62,559 bases of DNA from NCBI RefSeq assembly GCF_012911025.1, contig NZ_WUEI01000020.1, positions 1 to 62,559 on the forward strand. Direction: 5' to 3'. The notes under the pieces were generated by a model, which was not told the origin of the DNA, did not search any database, and saw nothing but the letters and a program-made list of their open reading frames with translations. Each line of letters opens with the position of its first letter. The first letter of the stretch is position 1. Positions 8,063 to 17,349 of this stretch are shown here, piece after piece. The DNA comes from Azoarcus sp. TTM-91 (GTDB lineage Bacteria > Pseudomonadota > Gammaproteobacteria > Burkholderiales > Rhodocyclaceae). A program made the position numbers and the translations under genes.

Positions 8063-9688
8063 GTGCTCGTCGCCGCCAATATCACCATGCAGTTCGGGGC
8101 CAAGCCCCTGTTCGAGAACGTCTCCGTCAAGTTCGGCGAGGGCAACCGCTACGGCCTGATCGGCGCCAACGGCGCCGGCAAGTCGACTTTCATGAAGATC
8201 CTCTGCGGCATCCTGGAGTCCACCGCCGGCAACATCTCCAAGGACGTGCATGAGCGCATGGCCTACCTGCGCCAGGATCAGTTCGCGTATGAGGACGTGC
8301 GCGTGCTCGACGTGGTGATGATGGGCCACGAGGAACTGTGGGCGGCGATCAAGGAACGCGACGCGATCTACGCCAACCCGGACGCCACCGAGGACGACTA
8401 CATGCACGCCGCCGAGCTGGAAGGCAAGGTCGGCGAGTACGACGGCTACACCGCCGAGGCGCGCGCCGGCGAGCTGCTGCTGGGCGTGGGCATAGGCACC
8501 GAGTTCCACAACGGGCCGATGAAGAACGTGGCACCGGGCTGGAAGCTGCGGGTGCTGCTGTGCCAGGCGCTGTTCGCCAACCCGGAAATCCTGCTGCTGG
8601 ACGAGCCGACCAACAACCTGGACATCAACACCATCCGCTGGCTGGAGGACGTGCTCAACAACCGCGACTGCACGATGGTGATCATCTCCCACGACCGCCA
8701 CTTCCTGAACCAGGTGTGCACCCACATGGCGGACCTGGACTACGGCACCATCACCATCTACCCGGGCAACTACGACGACTACATGGAAGCGTCGACCATG
8801 GCGCGCGAACGCCAGTCCGCCGCCAACGCCCGGGCGAAGGAAAAGATCCAGGATCTGCAGGACTTCGTGCGCCGCTTCTCGGCCAACAAGTCCAAGGCCA
8901 AGCAGGCCACCAGCCGCCTGAAGCTGATCGACAAGCTGAAGCCGGAAGACGTGAAGCCCTCCAGCCGCCAGTACCCGTGGATCCGCTTCGACTACGACGA
9001 GAAGGACAAGCTGCACCGCCTGGCCTGCGAGGTGGACAACATCAGCTTCGCCTACGAGGGCATGGAAAAGCCGCTGATCAGCAAGTTCTCCATCGCCATC
9101 GAGGCCGGGGAACGCCTGGCCATCATCGGCGAGAACGGCGTCGGCAAGACCACCCTGCTCAAGCTGCTGGTGGGCGAACTGACGCCGCAGAAGGGCGAGG
9201 TGAAGTGGGCCGAGAAGGCCAAGGCCGGCTATTACGCGCAGGACCACTCGGCCGATTTCGCCGATGACGTCAGCCTCACCGACTGGATCGCGCCCTACTC
9301 CCGCATCACCGCCGCCGCCACCGGCGAGGACAACGAGACCCTGCTGCGCGGCACGCTGGGCCGGCTGCTGTTCTCCGGCGACGAGGTGAAGAAGTCGGTG
9401 AAGGTCATCTCCGGCGGCGAACAGGGCCGCATGCTGTTCGGCAAGCTGATGCTGTCTCGCCCCAATGTGCTGGTGATGGACGAGCCGACCAACCACCTGG
9501 ACATGGAGTCCATCGAGTCGCTCAACACCGGCCTGGACAAGTTCGCCGGCACGCTGGTGTTCGTCTCGCACGACCGCGAGTTCGTCTCCTCGCTGGCTAC
9601 CCGCATCGTCGAGATCAAGCTCGACGGCAGCATCATCGACTACCGCGGCACCTACGAGGAGTACCTCGCCAGCCAGGGCCTGGAATGA
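8063..9688 (+). CDS. ybiT: ABC-F family ATPase YbiT
   Basis: I chose the GTG start at 8063 because the protein then begins [12 protein letters not shown], aligning end to end with E. coli YbiT; 541 residues. Two ABC ATPase domains are present, with Walker A motifs GANGAGKST and GENGVGKTT, Walker [12 protein letters not shown] and [10 protein letters not shown]. They are joined by an arm and linker with [17 protein letters not shown]. There are no membrane segments. ABC-F proteins act on the ribosome, and YbiT is one of the four E. coli paralogues. A strong hairpin follows the gene, which looks monocistronic. Confidence 0.93.
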   Translation: MLVAANITMQFGAKPLFENVSVKFGEGNRYGLIGANGAGKSTFMKILCGILESTAGNISKDVHERMAYLRQDQFAYEDVRVLDVVMMGHEELWAAIKERDAIYANPDATEDDYMHAAELEGKVGEYDGYTAEARAGELLLGVGIGTEFHNGPMKNVAPGWKLRVLLCQALFANPEILLLDEPTNNLDINTIRWLEDVLNNRDCTMVIISHDRHFLNQVCTHMADLDYGTITIYPGNYDDYMEASTMARERQSAANARAKEKIQDLQDFVRRFSANKSKAKQATSRLKLIDKLKPEDVKPSSRQYPWIRFDYDEKDKLHRLACEVDNISFAYEGMEKPLISKFSIAIEAGERLAIIGENGVGKTTLLKLLVGELTPQKGEVKWAEKAKAGYYAQDHSADFADDVSLTDWIAPYSRITAAATGEDNETLLRGTLGRLLFSGDEVKKSVKVISGGEQGRMLFGKLMLSRPNVLVMDEPTNHLDMESIESLNTGLDKFAGTLVFVSHDREFVSSLATRIVEIKLDGSIIDYRGTYEEYLASQGLE

Positions 9689-9745
9689 TGCCGGTCCGGC
9701 ACTGACCGGCTCCCGCGGGCGGGTTCCTCCGCCCGGCTGCACACA

Positions 9746-9770
9746 CTGCGCCGCCCCCTGGGCGGCGCAG
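9746..9770 (+). terminator. GC-rich hairpin after ybiT
   Basis: An 11-bp perfect stem (CTGCGCCGCCC / GGGCGGCGCAG) with a 3-base loop is followed by CCGTTTCT. It has a weak U tract but is well placed to end ybiT transcription. Confidence 0.6.
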
Positions 9771-9825
9771 CCGTTTCTGCCGTCGCCGCCCAGCGGCGGC
9801 CCCACGACAACCTGGAGAACCCGCC

Positions 9826-11802
9826 ATGCCAGCCTCCCGCATCGTGTTCACCGTCGCCGCCGTGGTGGCTACGCTGTTCGTCCTCGGTACCGCCTTCTTC
9901 CCCGGCCGCGCCGCCACGCTCGCCGGCCAATTGCAGGACGGCATCGTCAGCCGCTTCGGCTGGTTCTACATCCTCTCGGTCGCCCTCTTCCTGTTCTTCA
10001 GCCTGTGGCTGATGCTGAGCCGCTATGGCCGCATCCGCCTGGGCGACGATGAGGACGAGCCGGACTACGGCTACCTCACCTGGTTCGCCATGCTGTTCGC
10101 CGCCGGCATGGGCATAGGCATCCTGTTCTACGGCGTGGCCGAGCCCATGCTGCACTTCGGCGCGCCGCGCTTCTCCGAGCCGGGCAGCATCGCCGCCGCC
10201 AAGGAGGCGATGGAAACCACCTTCTTCCACTGGGGCCTCCATGCCTGGGCCATCTACATCGTGGTCGGCCTGTCGCTGGCCTACTTCGGCTACCGCCACG
10301 GCCTGCCGCTCACCGTGCGCTCCACCCTCTACCCGCTGCTGGGCGAGCGCATCCACGGTCCGCTGGGGCATCTGGTGGACGTGATGGCGGTGCTGGGCAC
10401 CCTGTTCGGCATCGCCACCTCGCTGGGCTTCGGCGTGCTGCAGGTGGGCTCCGGCCTGGCCTTCCTCGGCTGGCTGCCGGCCACCACCACCAACCATGTG
10501 CTGCTGATCGCCGCCATCACCGCCATCACCATGCTCTCCGCCGCTTCCGGGCTGGACCGCGGCGTGCGCCGGCTGTCCGAGCTCAACGTGCTGCTGGCGA
10601 TCGCGCTGGTGTGCTTCGTCTTCATCGTCGGCCCCACCGTCTTCCTGCTGTCCACCTTCGTTGAAAGCGTCGGCCTCTATCTGCAGGAGCTGGTGCTCAA
10701 CAGTTTCCGCACCACCGCCTTCCGCCACGCGGAATGGCAGAAAACGTGGACGATGTTCTACTGGGGCTGGTGGATTTCCTGGGCGCCCTTCGTCGGCATG
10801 TTCATCGCCCGCATCTCCCGCGGCCGGACCATACGCGAGTTCATCGCCGGGGTGATGTTCGTGCCCACGCTGTTTGCCTTCTTCTGGTTCGCGGTGCTGG
10901 GCAATACCGCCATCCACTTAGACTTGTTCCAGGGCGGCAGGCTGGCCGCCGCGGTGGCGCAAGACGTGCCGACCGCGCTGTTCAAGATGCTGGAGTCGCT
11001 GCCGCTGGCGCAGATCACCACCGTGCTGGCGGTGGCGCTGGTGGCCACCTTCTTCGTCACTTCGGCGGATTCGGGCGCGCTGGTGATAGACACCATCGTC
11101 AACGGCGGCCGCAGCGACGGCCCGGCCTGGCGGCGCGCCTTCTGGGCAGTGCTCACCGGCGCCATCGCCGCGGTGCTGCTGGTGGCCGGCGGCCTGCAGG
11201 GGCTGCAGAGCGCGGCCATCGCCACCGCCCTGCCCTTCGCGGTGATCATGCTGGCGATGTGCGCCGGCCTGCTGAAGGCGCTGCGCGCCGAGCGCGACAG
11301 CCCGCGCCCGGCCACGCTGGCGGAAGACCTCGCCCCCGCCGGCGAAGCGCTCAACCTGCCACCGCATGTGGAGGACGACTGGCGCGCCCGGCTGCGCTAT
11401 GTCGCCGCCCGCGGCCGTGGCGAAGCCGGCCGCGGCATGCGCCACCCGGCGCGGCTGGCGCTGGCCGCCTTCATACGCGAGACGGTGCTGCCGGCGCTGG
11501 AGGAGGTGGCCGCCGAGATGCGGCGCAACGGCCGCGAGATCCTCATCGACCGCCATCCGCTGCACGCCGGGGTGACGGTGATGCGCGACGGCCGCGAGGA
11601 GTTCTTCTACGTGGTGAAGGGGCGCGTCAGCCAGCGCTACGCCGCCACCATCGCCGACCTGGCGCCGGACGAGGCCGCTCCGGCCGAGGCCGAGATCGTG
11701 GTGCGCGGCGGCCACAGCCGCACCTTGCCACTGGAAACGCTGGACCGCAGCTGGCTGCTGGAGGATTTCTCCGGGCAATACGGCCGCTGGATGGGGTGGT
11801 GA
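9826..11802 (+). CDS. BCCT-family betaine/choline-type transporter (BetT-like)
   Basis: The 658-residue protein has about twelve membrane segments in its first 500 residues. It carries the BCCT signature: MGIGILFYGVAEP near residue 95 and the tryptophan-rich WTMFYWGWWISWAPFVGMF near residue 308, followed by ARISRGRTIREF. The C-terminal 150 residues are hydrophilic, as in BetT-type carriers where the tail senses osmotic stress. It probably takes up a quaternary ammonium compound (choline or betaine), driven by protons or sodium. No bet catabolic genes lie nearby, so the substrate is not fixed by context. Confidence 0.9.
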   Translation: MPASRIVFTVAAVVATLFVLGTAFFPGRAATLAGQLQDGIVSRFGWFYILSVALFLFFSLWLMLSRYGRIRLGDDEDEPDYGYLTWFAMLFAAGMGIGILFYGVAEPMLHFGAPRFSEPGSIAAAKEAMETTFFHWGLHAWAIYIVVGLSLAYFGYRHGLPLTVRSTLYPLLGERIHGPLGHLVDVMAVLGTLFGIATSLGFGVLQVGSGLAFLGWLPATTTNHVLLIAAITAITMLSAASGLDRGVRRLSELNVLLAIALVCFVFIVGPTVFLLSTFVESVGLYLQELVLNSFRTTAFRHAEWQKTWTMFYWGWWISWAPFVGMFIARISRGRTIREFIAGVMFVPTLFAFFWFAVLGNTAIHLDLFQGGRLAAAVAQDVPTALFKMLESLPLAQITTVLAVALVATFFVTSADSGALVIDTIVNGGRSDGPAWRRAFWAVLTGAIAAVLLVAGGLQGLQSAAIATALPFAVIMLAMCAGLLKALRAERDSPRPATLAEDLAPAGEALNLPPHVEDDWRARLRYVAARGRGEAGRGMRHPARLALAAFIRETVLPALEEVAAEMRRNGREILIDRHPLHAGVTVMRDGREEFFYVVKGRVSQRYAATIADLAPDEAAPAEAEIVVRGGHSRTLPLETLDRSWLLEDFSGQYGRWMGW

Positions 11803-11868
11803 CGCGGCAGGGCACGCCGGAAAAGGCCCGCGCTGAAACGCTGGCGCGGCCCTCTGCGGACGCCGCCC

Positions 11869-12474
11869 TCAAATGAGGACGCAGCAGCCGCTGTTCGTCG
11901 GCGGAGGGGGAAGGACCACCTGGGTCCCCCAACTGATGTTCTGCCCCGCGGTACGGGAGCCGGTGAAAGCCGCCGACATTTCTCCCATGTCGCCATTGAA
12001 CGAAACCACCCAGGAAACGTTGCGCTGCGGGTTCATGTAGTAATGGATCGTCAGACCCACCAACCCTGAAACGGAATGGGGCACCGAGGGAGGGTGCGAG
12101 ACCTTGTCCGGCACGATGAGGTAATCCACGTCGCCGGGCTGGGGGCCATTGGTGCCTGCCGCGTTGAACAGGGCGACGGCCGCGCCGGGAACGGTGTCCT
12201 GGAACGTCTTGTGATAGCCGGTGATCCTGCGCACGGCGCCGCCGTTGGTGCGGATGAGAAAGCCGGCGATGCACCCGCACAGGTTCCAGGTGAAAAGCCC
12301 GGCATACGGACCGCCGGCATCCACCGAGGCGGCGCCATCCATGGCGAAGCAGAAGTAGGCCGCGGCATTGGCGGCGGGATGCTCTATCACCGGGCCGGCG
12401 ACCGCCGGCGGGTTGGCGTTGGCAAGCAGGTTCCACGCGGTCGTCCCGACGCCGGTATTGACGTTGTAATTCAT
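11869..12474 (-). CDS. Orphan protein with a C-terminal CVLI motif
   Basis: I do not recognise this 201-residue protein. The start at 12474 has a good ribosome-binding site (AGGAGA). There is no signal peptide. The sequence is Gly/Ala-rich with predicted beta strands (GAASVDAGGPYAGLFTWN, VGLTIHYYMNPQRNVSWVV), suggesting a compact beta-sandwich. A proline stretch (PPPP) precedes the C-terminus NSGCCVLI, which matches a eukaryotic CaaX prenylation box in form. It converges on the BCCT gene and stands alone. It could equally be a secreted or toxin-like protein or an ordinary cytoplasmic one. Confidence 0.55.
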   Translation of the reverse strand: MNYNVNTGVGTTAWNLLANANPPAVAGPVIEHPAANAAAYFCFAMDGAASVDAGGPYAGLFTWNLCGCIAGFLIRTNGGAVRRITGYHKTFQDTVPGAAVALFNAAGTNGPQPGDVDYLIVPDKVSHPPSVPHSVSGLVGLTIHYYMNPQRNVSWVVSFNGDMGEMSAAFTGSRTAGQNISWGTQVVLPPPPTNSGCCVLI

Positions 12475-12684
12475 CGAAAGGCTCTCCTGGTCCGCAGGCT
12501 GCATGCCTGCGGAAACATCGGAGCAGATGGAGTGCCGGCCGGCATCACCCGGAAGGGGAATGAAGACGCGCCGCCGCCTGGAAGCCAAGCCGGGGGCAGC
12601 TGGCCGCCCCACCGCCAGGCTCCAGCGGATGAGCCATGCGCGGCGCATCGGCTACAATCGGCCGGATATCCAGCGGACGGTCCC

Positions 12685-13068
12685 ATGATCGGCATTCTCC
12701 TCATTACCCACGGTACCTTGGGCGAATCGCTGATCCAGTGCGCCTGCCATGTGCTCAACCGGCGCCCGGCGCAGATCGCCCAACTGGGCGTCTCCGCCCA
12801 GGACGACCCGCTGGATCTGCTGCCGATCGCACGCCGCATGCTGGTGGAGGTCGATCATGGCGAGGGCGCGGTCATCCTCACCGACATCTACGGCGCCACC
12901 CCTTCCAACATCGCCACCAAGCTGCTGCAGCCCGGCCTCGTCGAAGGCATCGCCGGCGTCAGCCTGCCGATGCTGCTGCGGGTGCTCACCTACCGCGAGC
13001 GCGATATGGCCACGCTGATCCAGCGTGCGGTGTCAGGCGGTTGCGACGGCGTACTGCACATCAAGTAG
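12685..13068 (+). CDS. PTS EIIA component, mannose (PtsL/ManX) family
   Basis: A 127-residue EIIA-Man domain. The N-terminus MIGILLITHGTLG places the phosphorylatable histidine at His9. The conserved segment VILTDIYGATPSNIA follows near residue 64. No EIIB, EIIC or EIID parts are encoded nearby. In betaproteobacteria this stand-alone EIIA sits with HPr and EI as a regulatory phosphorelay, not a sugar transporter. HPr starts 46 bases downstream and EI follows, so the three form one operon. Confidence 0.9.
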   Translation: MIGILLITHGTLGESLIQCACHVLNRRPAQIAQLGVSAQDDPLDLLPIARRMLVEVDHGEGAVILTDIYGATPSNIATKLLQPGLVEGIAGVSLPMLLRVLTYRERDMATLIQRAVSGGCDGVLHIK

Positions 13069-13114
13069 CAAACACATAAAACGCATAAAACGACAACCAG
13101 GCGGGAACAGGGAA

Positions 13115-13384
13115 ATGCCTAAAGCGGACGCGGAAATCATCAACAAACTGGGCCTGCACGCGCGGGCCTCGGCCAAACTCACCCAGCTCGCCAGCAGCTT
13201 CGGCTGCGAAGTCTGGCTGGAGCGCAACGGCCGCCAGGTAAATGCAAAAAGCATCATGGGCGTGATGATGCTGGCGGCCGCCCGCGGCGCCACCATCACG
13301 GTGGAAACCGAGGGCCGGGACGCCGACCGCGCGCTGGCGGAGATCCTCGCGCTGATTGCCGACCGCTTTGGCGAAGCGGAGTAG
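13115..13384 (+). CDS. ptsH: Phosphocarrier protein HPr
   Basis: The 89-residue protein contains INKLGLHARASAK with the phosphoryl-accepting His15. It also has AKSIMGVMML with Ser46, the site used by HPr kinase in bacteria that have it. The start is the ATG followed by PKADAEI; upstream codons overlap the end of the EIIA gene in another frame. It lies between the EIIA-Man gene and EI, 3 bases before the latter. It passes phosphate from EI to EIIA in the regulatory PTS of this lineage. Confidence 0.93.
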   Translation: MPKADAEIINKLGLHARASAKLTQLASSFGCEVWLERNGRQVNAKSIMGVMMLAAARGATITVETEGRDADRALAEILALIADRFGEAE

Positions 13385-13387
13385 GCC

Positions 13388-15118
13388 ATGCCCTTCACCC
13401 TGCACGGTCTGCCGGTCTCCCAGGGTATCGCCATCGGCCATGTGCACCTGGTGTCGCACGCGCTGCTGGAGGTCAATCACTACCACATCTCGCCCAAGCA
13501 CATCGCCGATGAAGTCGCCCGGCTGGAGGATGCACTCGCCACCGTCCAGGGCGAACTGATCGGTCTCAAGGCGGCCACCACCGCCGGCCAGGGCCACAGC
13601 GAGGTCGGCGCCTTCGTCGATCTGCAGCTGATGATGCTGGCCGATCCGATGCTGATAGAAGCCGCCCGCGGCCTGGTCGAGAATCGCCGCTACAACGCCG
13701 AATGGGCGCTGGTGGCGCAGATGGAGCTGCTAGTGGAGCAGTTCCGCCAGATCGAGGACCCCTACCTGCGCGAGCGCCAGGCCGACGTCGTCCAGGTGGT
13801 GGAGCGCCTGGTCAAGGTGCTGCTCGGCCAGCCCGGGCACCTGCCGCCGCGCCGCCGCGACGGCCTGGGCACCATCGTCGTCGCCCATGACCTGTCGCCG
13901 GCCGACACCATCGGTTTCCGCGACCACAATATCGCCGGCTTCGTCACCGATGTCGGCGGCCCCACCAGCCACACCGCCATCGTCGCCCGCAGCCTGTCCA
14001 TCCCGGCGGTGGTCGGCCTGCACCACATCCGCGACCTGGTGCAGGACGACGAGCTGCTGATCGTCGACGGCACCCGCGGTGTGGTCATCGTCGGCCCGGA
14101 CGAGGACATCGTCGAGGAGTACCGCCTGCGCCGCGCCGAGCTGGAGCTCGAGCGCTCCAAGCTCAAGCGCCTGCGCGACACCCCGCCCACCACGCTGGAC
14201 GGCGAGGAAATCGCCCTGCTCGCCAACATCGAAGGCCCGAAGGACATGGCGCAGGTCAAGGCCGTCAATGCCGACGGCATCGGCCTCTACCGTACCGAGT
14301 TCCTCTTCATTGGCCGCGACACCCTGCCGGACGAGGACGAGCAGTACGAGGCCTACCGCAGCGTCCTCAAGGCCCTGCCCGGCAAGCCGGTCACCATCCG
14401 CACCTTCGACGTCGGCGCCGACAAGGCCCTCAACGGCGCCCACGCCCGCTTCGAGCCCAACCCGGCGCTGGGACTGCGGGCGGTGCGCTACTCGCTGGCC
14501 GAGCCCAAGATGTTCCTCACCCAGCTGCGCGCCCTGCTGCGCGCCTCGGTGCACGGCAAGCTGCGCATCATGGTGCCCATGCTCGCCCACGCCCATGAGA
14601 TCGACCAGACCCTGGCGCTGGTAGACAAGGCCAAGGCGGAACTGCGGGCGGAAAAGGTGAAGTTCGACGAAGGCGTGCAGATCGGCGGCATGATCGAAGT
14701 GCCGGCGGCAGCGCTGGCGCTGGGCATGTTCGTGCGCCGGCTGTCCTTCCTTTCCATCGGCACCAACGACCTCATCCAGTACACCCTGGCGATCGACCGT
14801 TCCGACGAAGCGGTGGTGCACCTCTACGATCCATTGCACCCGGCGGTGCTCAAGCTCATCGGCGGCACGCTGAGCACCGGCGCCCGCTTTGGCCTGCCGG
14901 TGTCGGTCTGCGGCGAAATGGCCGGCGATCCCGCCTACACCCTGCTGCTGCTCGGCATGGGCCTGCGCAACTTCTCCATGCACCCCGGCCACATCCTGGA
15001 GATCAAGCAGCAGGTGCTGCGCGCCGACCTCGGCGAACTCGCCCCCAGGGTGCAGCGCATCCTGAAGATGGACGAGCAGGCGCGGGTGCGGGAAGCGGTG
15101 GAGCGGCTGGCCGGCTGA
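13388..15118 (+). CDS. ptsI: Phosphoenolpyruvate-protein phosphotransferase (EI)
   Basis: The 576-residue enzyme autophosphorylates from phosphoenolpyruvate. The active-site histidine is His195 in GGPTSHTAIVARS. PEP-binding motifs follow (GLYRTEFLFIGR, IGTNDLIQYTLAIDR, and VCGEMAGDP with the catalytic cysteine). Length and domain order (HPr-binding helical domain, swivelling His domain, C-terminal barrel) are normal for standard EI. There is no N-terminal GAF domain, so it is EI and not the EI-Ntr form PtsP. It is the last gene of the PTS operon. Confidence 0.94.
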   Translation: MPFTLHGLPVSQGIAIGHVHLVSHALLEVNHYHISPKHIADEVARLEDALATVQGELIGLKAATTAGQGHSEVGAFVDLQLMMLADPMLIEAARGLVENRRYNAEWALVAQMELLVEQFRQIEDPYLRERQADVVQVVERLVKVLLGQPGHLPPRRRDGLGTIVVAHDLSPADTIGFRDHNIAGFVTDVGGPTSHTAIVARSLSIPAVVGLHHIRDLVQDDELLIVDGTRGVVIVGPDEDIVEEYRLRRAELELERSKLKRLRDTPPTTLDGEEIALLANIEGPKDMAQVKAVNADGIGLYRTEFLFIGRDTLPDEDEQYEAYRSVLKALPGKPVTIRTFDVGADKALNGAHARFEPNPALGLRAVRYSLAEPKMFLTQLRALLRASVHGKLRIMVPMLAHAHEIDQTLALVDKAKAELRAEKVKFDEGVQIGGMIEVPAAALALGMFVRRLSFLSIGTNDLIQYTLAIDRSDEAVVHLYDPLHPAVLKLIGGTLSTGARFGLPVSVCGEMAGDPAYTLLLLGMGLRNFSMHPGHILEIKQQVLRADLGELAPRVQRILKMDEQARVREAVERLAG

Positions 15119-15281
15119 ACCCCGCATGGTCCCCGCACTGCGGCCTTCCGGCCGTGGCGCGAAATTTCCCCCTGCCGCGCAATCCATGCCAGCGGCGGAG
15201 CGCGGCCGCGCCGATTGCGCCCTCCCCCGCCGCCCATTAGAATGGCGCCCTTCCTCCGGCAGGCCCTCCGCCTGCCGTCAG

Positions 15282-15355
15282 GCGGGCGTCGTATAACGGC
15301 ATTACCTCAGCTTCCCAAGCTGATGACGAGGGTTCGACTCCCTTCGCCCGCTCCA
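15282..15355 (+). tRNA. tRNA-Gly (anticodon CCC)
   Basis: The acceptor stem GCGGGCG pairs with CGCCCGC, followed by T and an encoded CCA. The anticodon stem TCAGC/GCTGA closes a loop TTCCCAA, giving anticodon CCC. The T arm contains GGTTCGACTCC. Its 3' end is the attachment site of the adjacent island, which restores the tRNA sequence. Confidence 0.93.
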
Positions 15356-15359
15356 CTCC
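15338..15359 (+). repeat. attL: 22-bp core overlapping tRNA-Gly 3' end
   Basis: The 22 bases are identical to 18669-18690. They cover the 3' part of the T arm, the acceptor strand and CCA. Confidence 0.85.
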
Positions 15360-15373
15360 AACTTTCCATGGTG

Positions 15374-15456
15374 TTCCAATGACGTCCATGGAGCGTTGCA
15401 AGTCATTGTCACAGTTCGGTTTTTCCAGAGAACCCGTTCCAGTGATGTCCAGCGAG
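15374..15456 (+). repeat. Imperfect 20-bp direct repeats, possible integrase arm sites
   Basis: TTCCAATGACGTCCATGGAG (15374-15393) and TTCCAGTGATGTCCAGCGAG (15437-15456) match at 15 of 20 positions. They lie between attL and the integrase, where arm-type binding sites of P4-like integrases are found. Confidence 0.45.
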
Positions 15457-15594
15457 ATCCACTGACAGCCGGTCAAAACCGGTACATCAAGTGGTACATC
15501 TCAATGCGGAGCTTCCCGATTCCGCATTGTTGCTGGGGGAGCCGGGGCTCGATGGGAAACATGGCACTCAACTCGCTTTCAAGGAGTTGGGATC

Positions 15595-16788
15595 ATGCTT
15601 TCGGACCTCACGGTTCGCCAAGCCAAGGCGACCGGCAAACCGTACACCCTGGCCGACACAGACGGCCTTTCCCTCTTTGTTTCAGCCACCGGTGCAAAGG
15701 CGTGGCACTTCCGCTTCTCGTGGGGCGGCAAGCGCGACCGCATGTCCTTCGGCACGTATCCAGCGCTCTCTCTGAAGGACGCCCGTGCGCTTCGCGATGA
15801 AGCCCGCTCGCTGCTCGCCAAGGGCGTCAATCCCCACAGCGAACGCAAGCGCAGGCGGCACGCGATCGTCCTGGCCGGCGAGCACACCTTCATGGCCGTC
15901 TACGAGCAATGGCTGGCCCATCGCCGGCTCTCGCTGGAGGAAGGACGGCAGACCAGCCTGGAACAGATCGGGCGCGTCTTCAAGAAAGATGTGTTCCCCT
16001 CGCTGCGGCACCTGACCATCTACGAGATCACCCGCGCACACCTGCTGGACATCATCGGCAAGGTGGAAAAGCGCGGCTCGCTGTCGGTGGCCGAGAAGCC
16101 GAGGACCTGGTTCACCCAGTTGTTCACCTACGCCACGGTGGCGATTCCAAACATGGGCGATAACCCGTCCAGAGACCTGGAAGTGGTCGCGCTGCCGTTG
16201 CCGCCGGTCGAACACAACCCGTTCCTGCGCATGCACGAGCTGCCGGTCATGCTGCAGACACTGCGCAAGTACCGCGGGCGTCTGAACACGCAGTTGGGCA
16301 TCCGGCTGCTGATGCTCACTGGTGTGCGCACCGGCGAGCTTCGCTTCGCCACGCCCGATCAGTTCGACCTCGACCGGGGCCTGTGGGTCATCCCGGTGGC
16401 CAGGCTCAAGCAGCGCAAGCTGCTGACCAAGAAGAAGCGCAAGCGTCTCATCGACATCCCGCCCTACATCGTGCCGCTGTCGGTGCAGGCGCAGGAGATC
16501 GTTCGCCACCTGTTGGACCAGTGCAAGCCTGCCCAGGTCCATCTCATCCCGGGCGACTGGTGCCTGAAGAACCCGATCAGCGAGAACACGCTCAACGCCG
16601 CGCTCAAGCGCATGGGCTACGAGGACCAACTCACGGGGCATGGCATCCGGGCGACGATCTCGACGGCGCTGAACGAACTCGGCTACCCAAAGAAATGGGG
16701 GGACGCCCAGCTATCGCATGCCGATCCAGACAGCGGTGAAGAGGTGAGATCACCCTTCGGATTTCATAGGGTGCTGGCAGCCCGCTGA
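15595..16788 (+). pseudogene. Tyrosine integrase (P4-like), C-terminally replaced
   Basis: The first about 380 residues are a normal tRNA-targeting integrase. They comprise the DUF4102 arm-binding domain (LTVRQAKATGKPYTLADTDGL), a core-binding domain, and the catalytic domain with Arg in TGVRTGELRF, His-x-x-Arg in GHGIRATIST and the second His in LSHADPD. After LSHADPD the family normally continues for some 40 residues to the nucleophilic tyrosine. Here it diverges into 18 unrelated residues and stops, so the tyrosine is absent. A good AAGGAG site precedes the ATG. It should bind DNA but not recombine it. Confidence 0.82.
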
Positions 16789-16882
16789 TACCTCCCCCGA
16801 ACAGGACCGCTCGCAATGGAGCAGCGCGGTCACCAGAACTGCAAGGGGCAGGCATGGGCTGGATTGACTGCCCTCCATTTTT

Positions 16883-16936
16883 GCATTCAAATATGAATGC
16901 TTATTTGACAAATAAGCTCACATTTGAGGCTATAAA
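16883..16936 (+). promoter_or_regulatory. hipBA promoter with two palindromic operators
   Basis: GCATTCAAATATGAATGC (16883-16900) and CTTATTTGACAAATAAG (16900-16916) are abutting palindromes. The second contains the -35 hexamer TTGACA (16905-16910), and an AT-rich -10 (GCTATA/TATAAA) lies at 16929-16936. HipB-type repressors bind such sites, so autorepression is likely. Confidence 0.7.
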
Positions 16937-16938
16937 AG

Positions 16939-17349
16939 ATGTCTTCTTCCGAGCAAAAGCGCTCTGGTGCGCAAGTGGCGATGCCGCAGCCTGTTGCGCG
17001 TGCGCTGCGCCGCCTGGGGCAGGACATCTCGGCGGCGCGGCGCATGCGCCGCCTGAGCCAGGAAGACCTGGCGCAGCGCATCGGCACGTCCCTGAGCACC
17101 GTCAGGCGCATGGAAGATGGCTATCCAGGCACCGCGCTGCACACCTTCCTGCGCGCGCTGCACGTGCTGGGCCGGCTCGATGACCTGGCCCAGGCGATGA
17201 CCCTGGAGAACGATGCGCTCGGCATGGAACTGGTGCGGGAGCAACTGCCGCAGCGGGTACGCACCTCTGCCGGCAGGAAGCGGCAAGCGGCACCCGTCGT
17301 CGGCAAAGGCGATGCGCCCGCGCCTGCCGATGACTTGGAAGGCTTCTGA
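16939..17349 (+). CDS. hipB: HipB-like antitoxin, XRE-family repressor
   Basis: The 136-residue protein has a helix-turn-helix domain at about residues 25-80 (ISAARRMRRLSQEDLAQRIG, then TSLSTVRRMEDG), followed by a flexible basic tail. It overlaps hipA by one base (TGATG), the usual antitoxin-toxin coupling. The ATG at 16939 lies so close to the -10 that the message could be leaderless; the ATG at 16981 is an alternative start. By analogy with HipB it should neutralise HipA and repress the operon from the two palindromes upstream. Confidence 0.82.
   Translation: MSSSEQKRSGAQVAMPQPVARALRRLGQDISAARRMRRLSQEDLAQRIGTSLSTVRRMEDGYPGTALHTFLRALHVLGRLDDLAQAMTLENDALGMELVREQLPQRVRTSAGRKRQAAPVVGKGDAPAPADDLEGF

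Noticed and set aside
8039..9805. Long open frame opposite ybiT (588 codons)
   Set aside because: It is a shadow frame caused by high GC at third codon positions. The translation is His/Val/Gln-rich and has no family; ybiT on the other strand is certain.
11840..11868. Imperfect hairpin between the BCCT gene and the orphan gene
   Set aside because: GGCCCGCGC and GCGCGGCC pair with a bulge and there is no T tract, so I do not call a terminator.
15470..15510. Repeated GGTACATC near the integrase
   Set aside because: Only eight bases repeated twice; too short to claim a binding site.
16631..16855. Leftward frame across the integrase end
   Set aside because: Part of it is antisense to the integrase. 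The rest may be insertion-sequence remnant, but no element ends could be seen.
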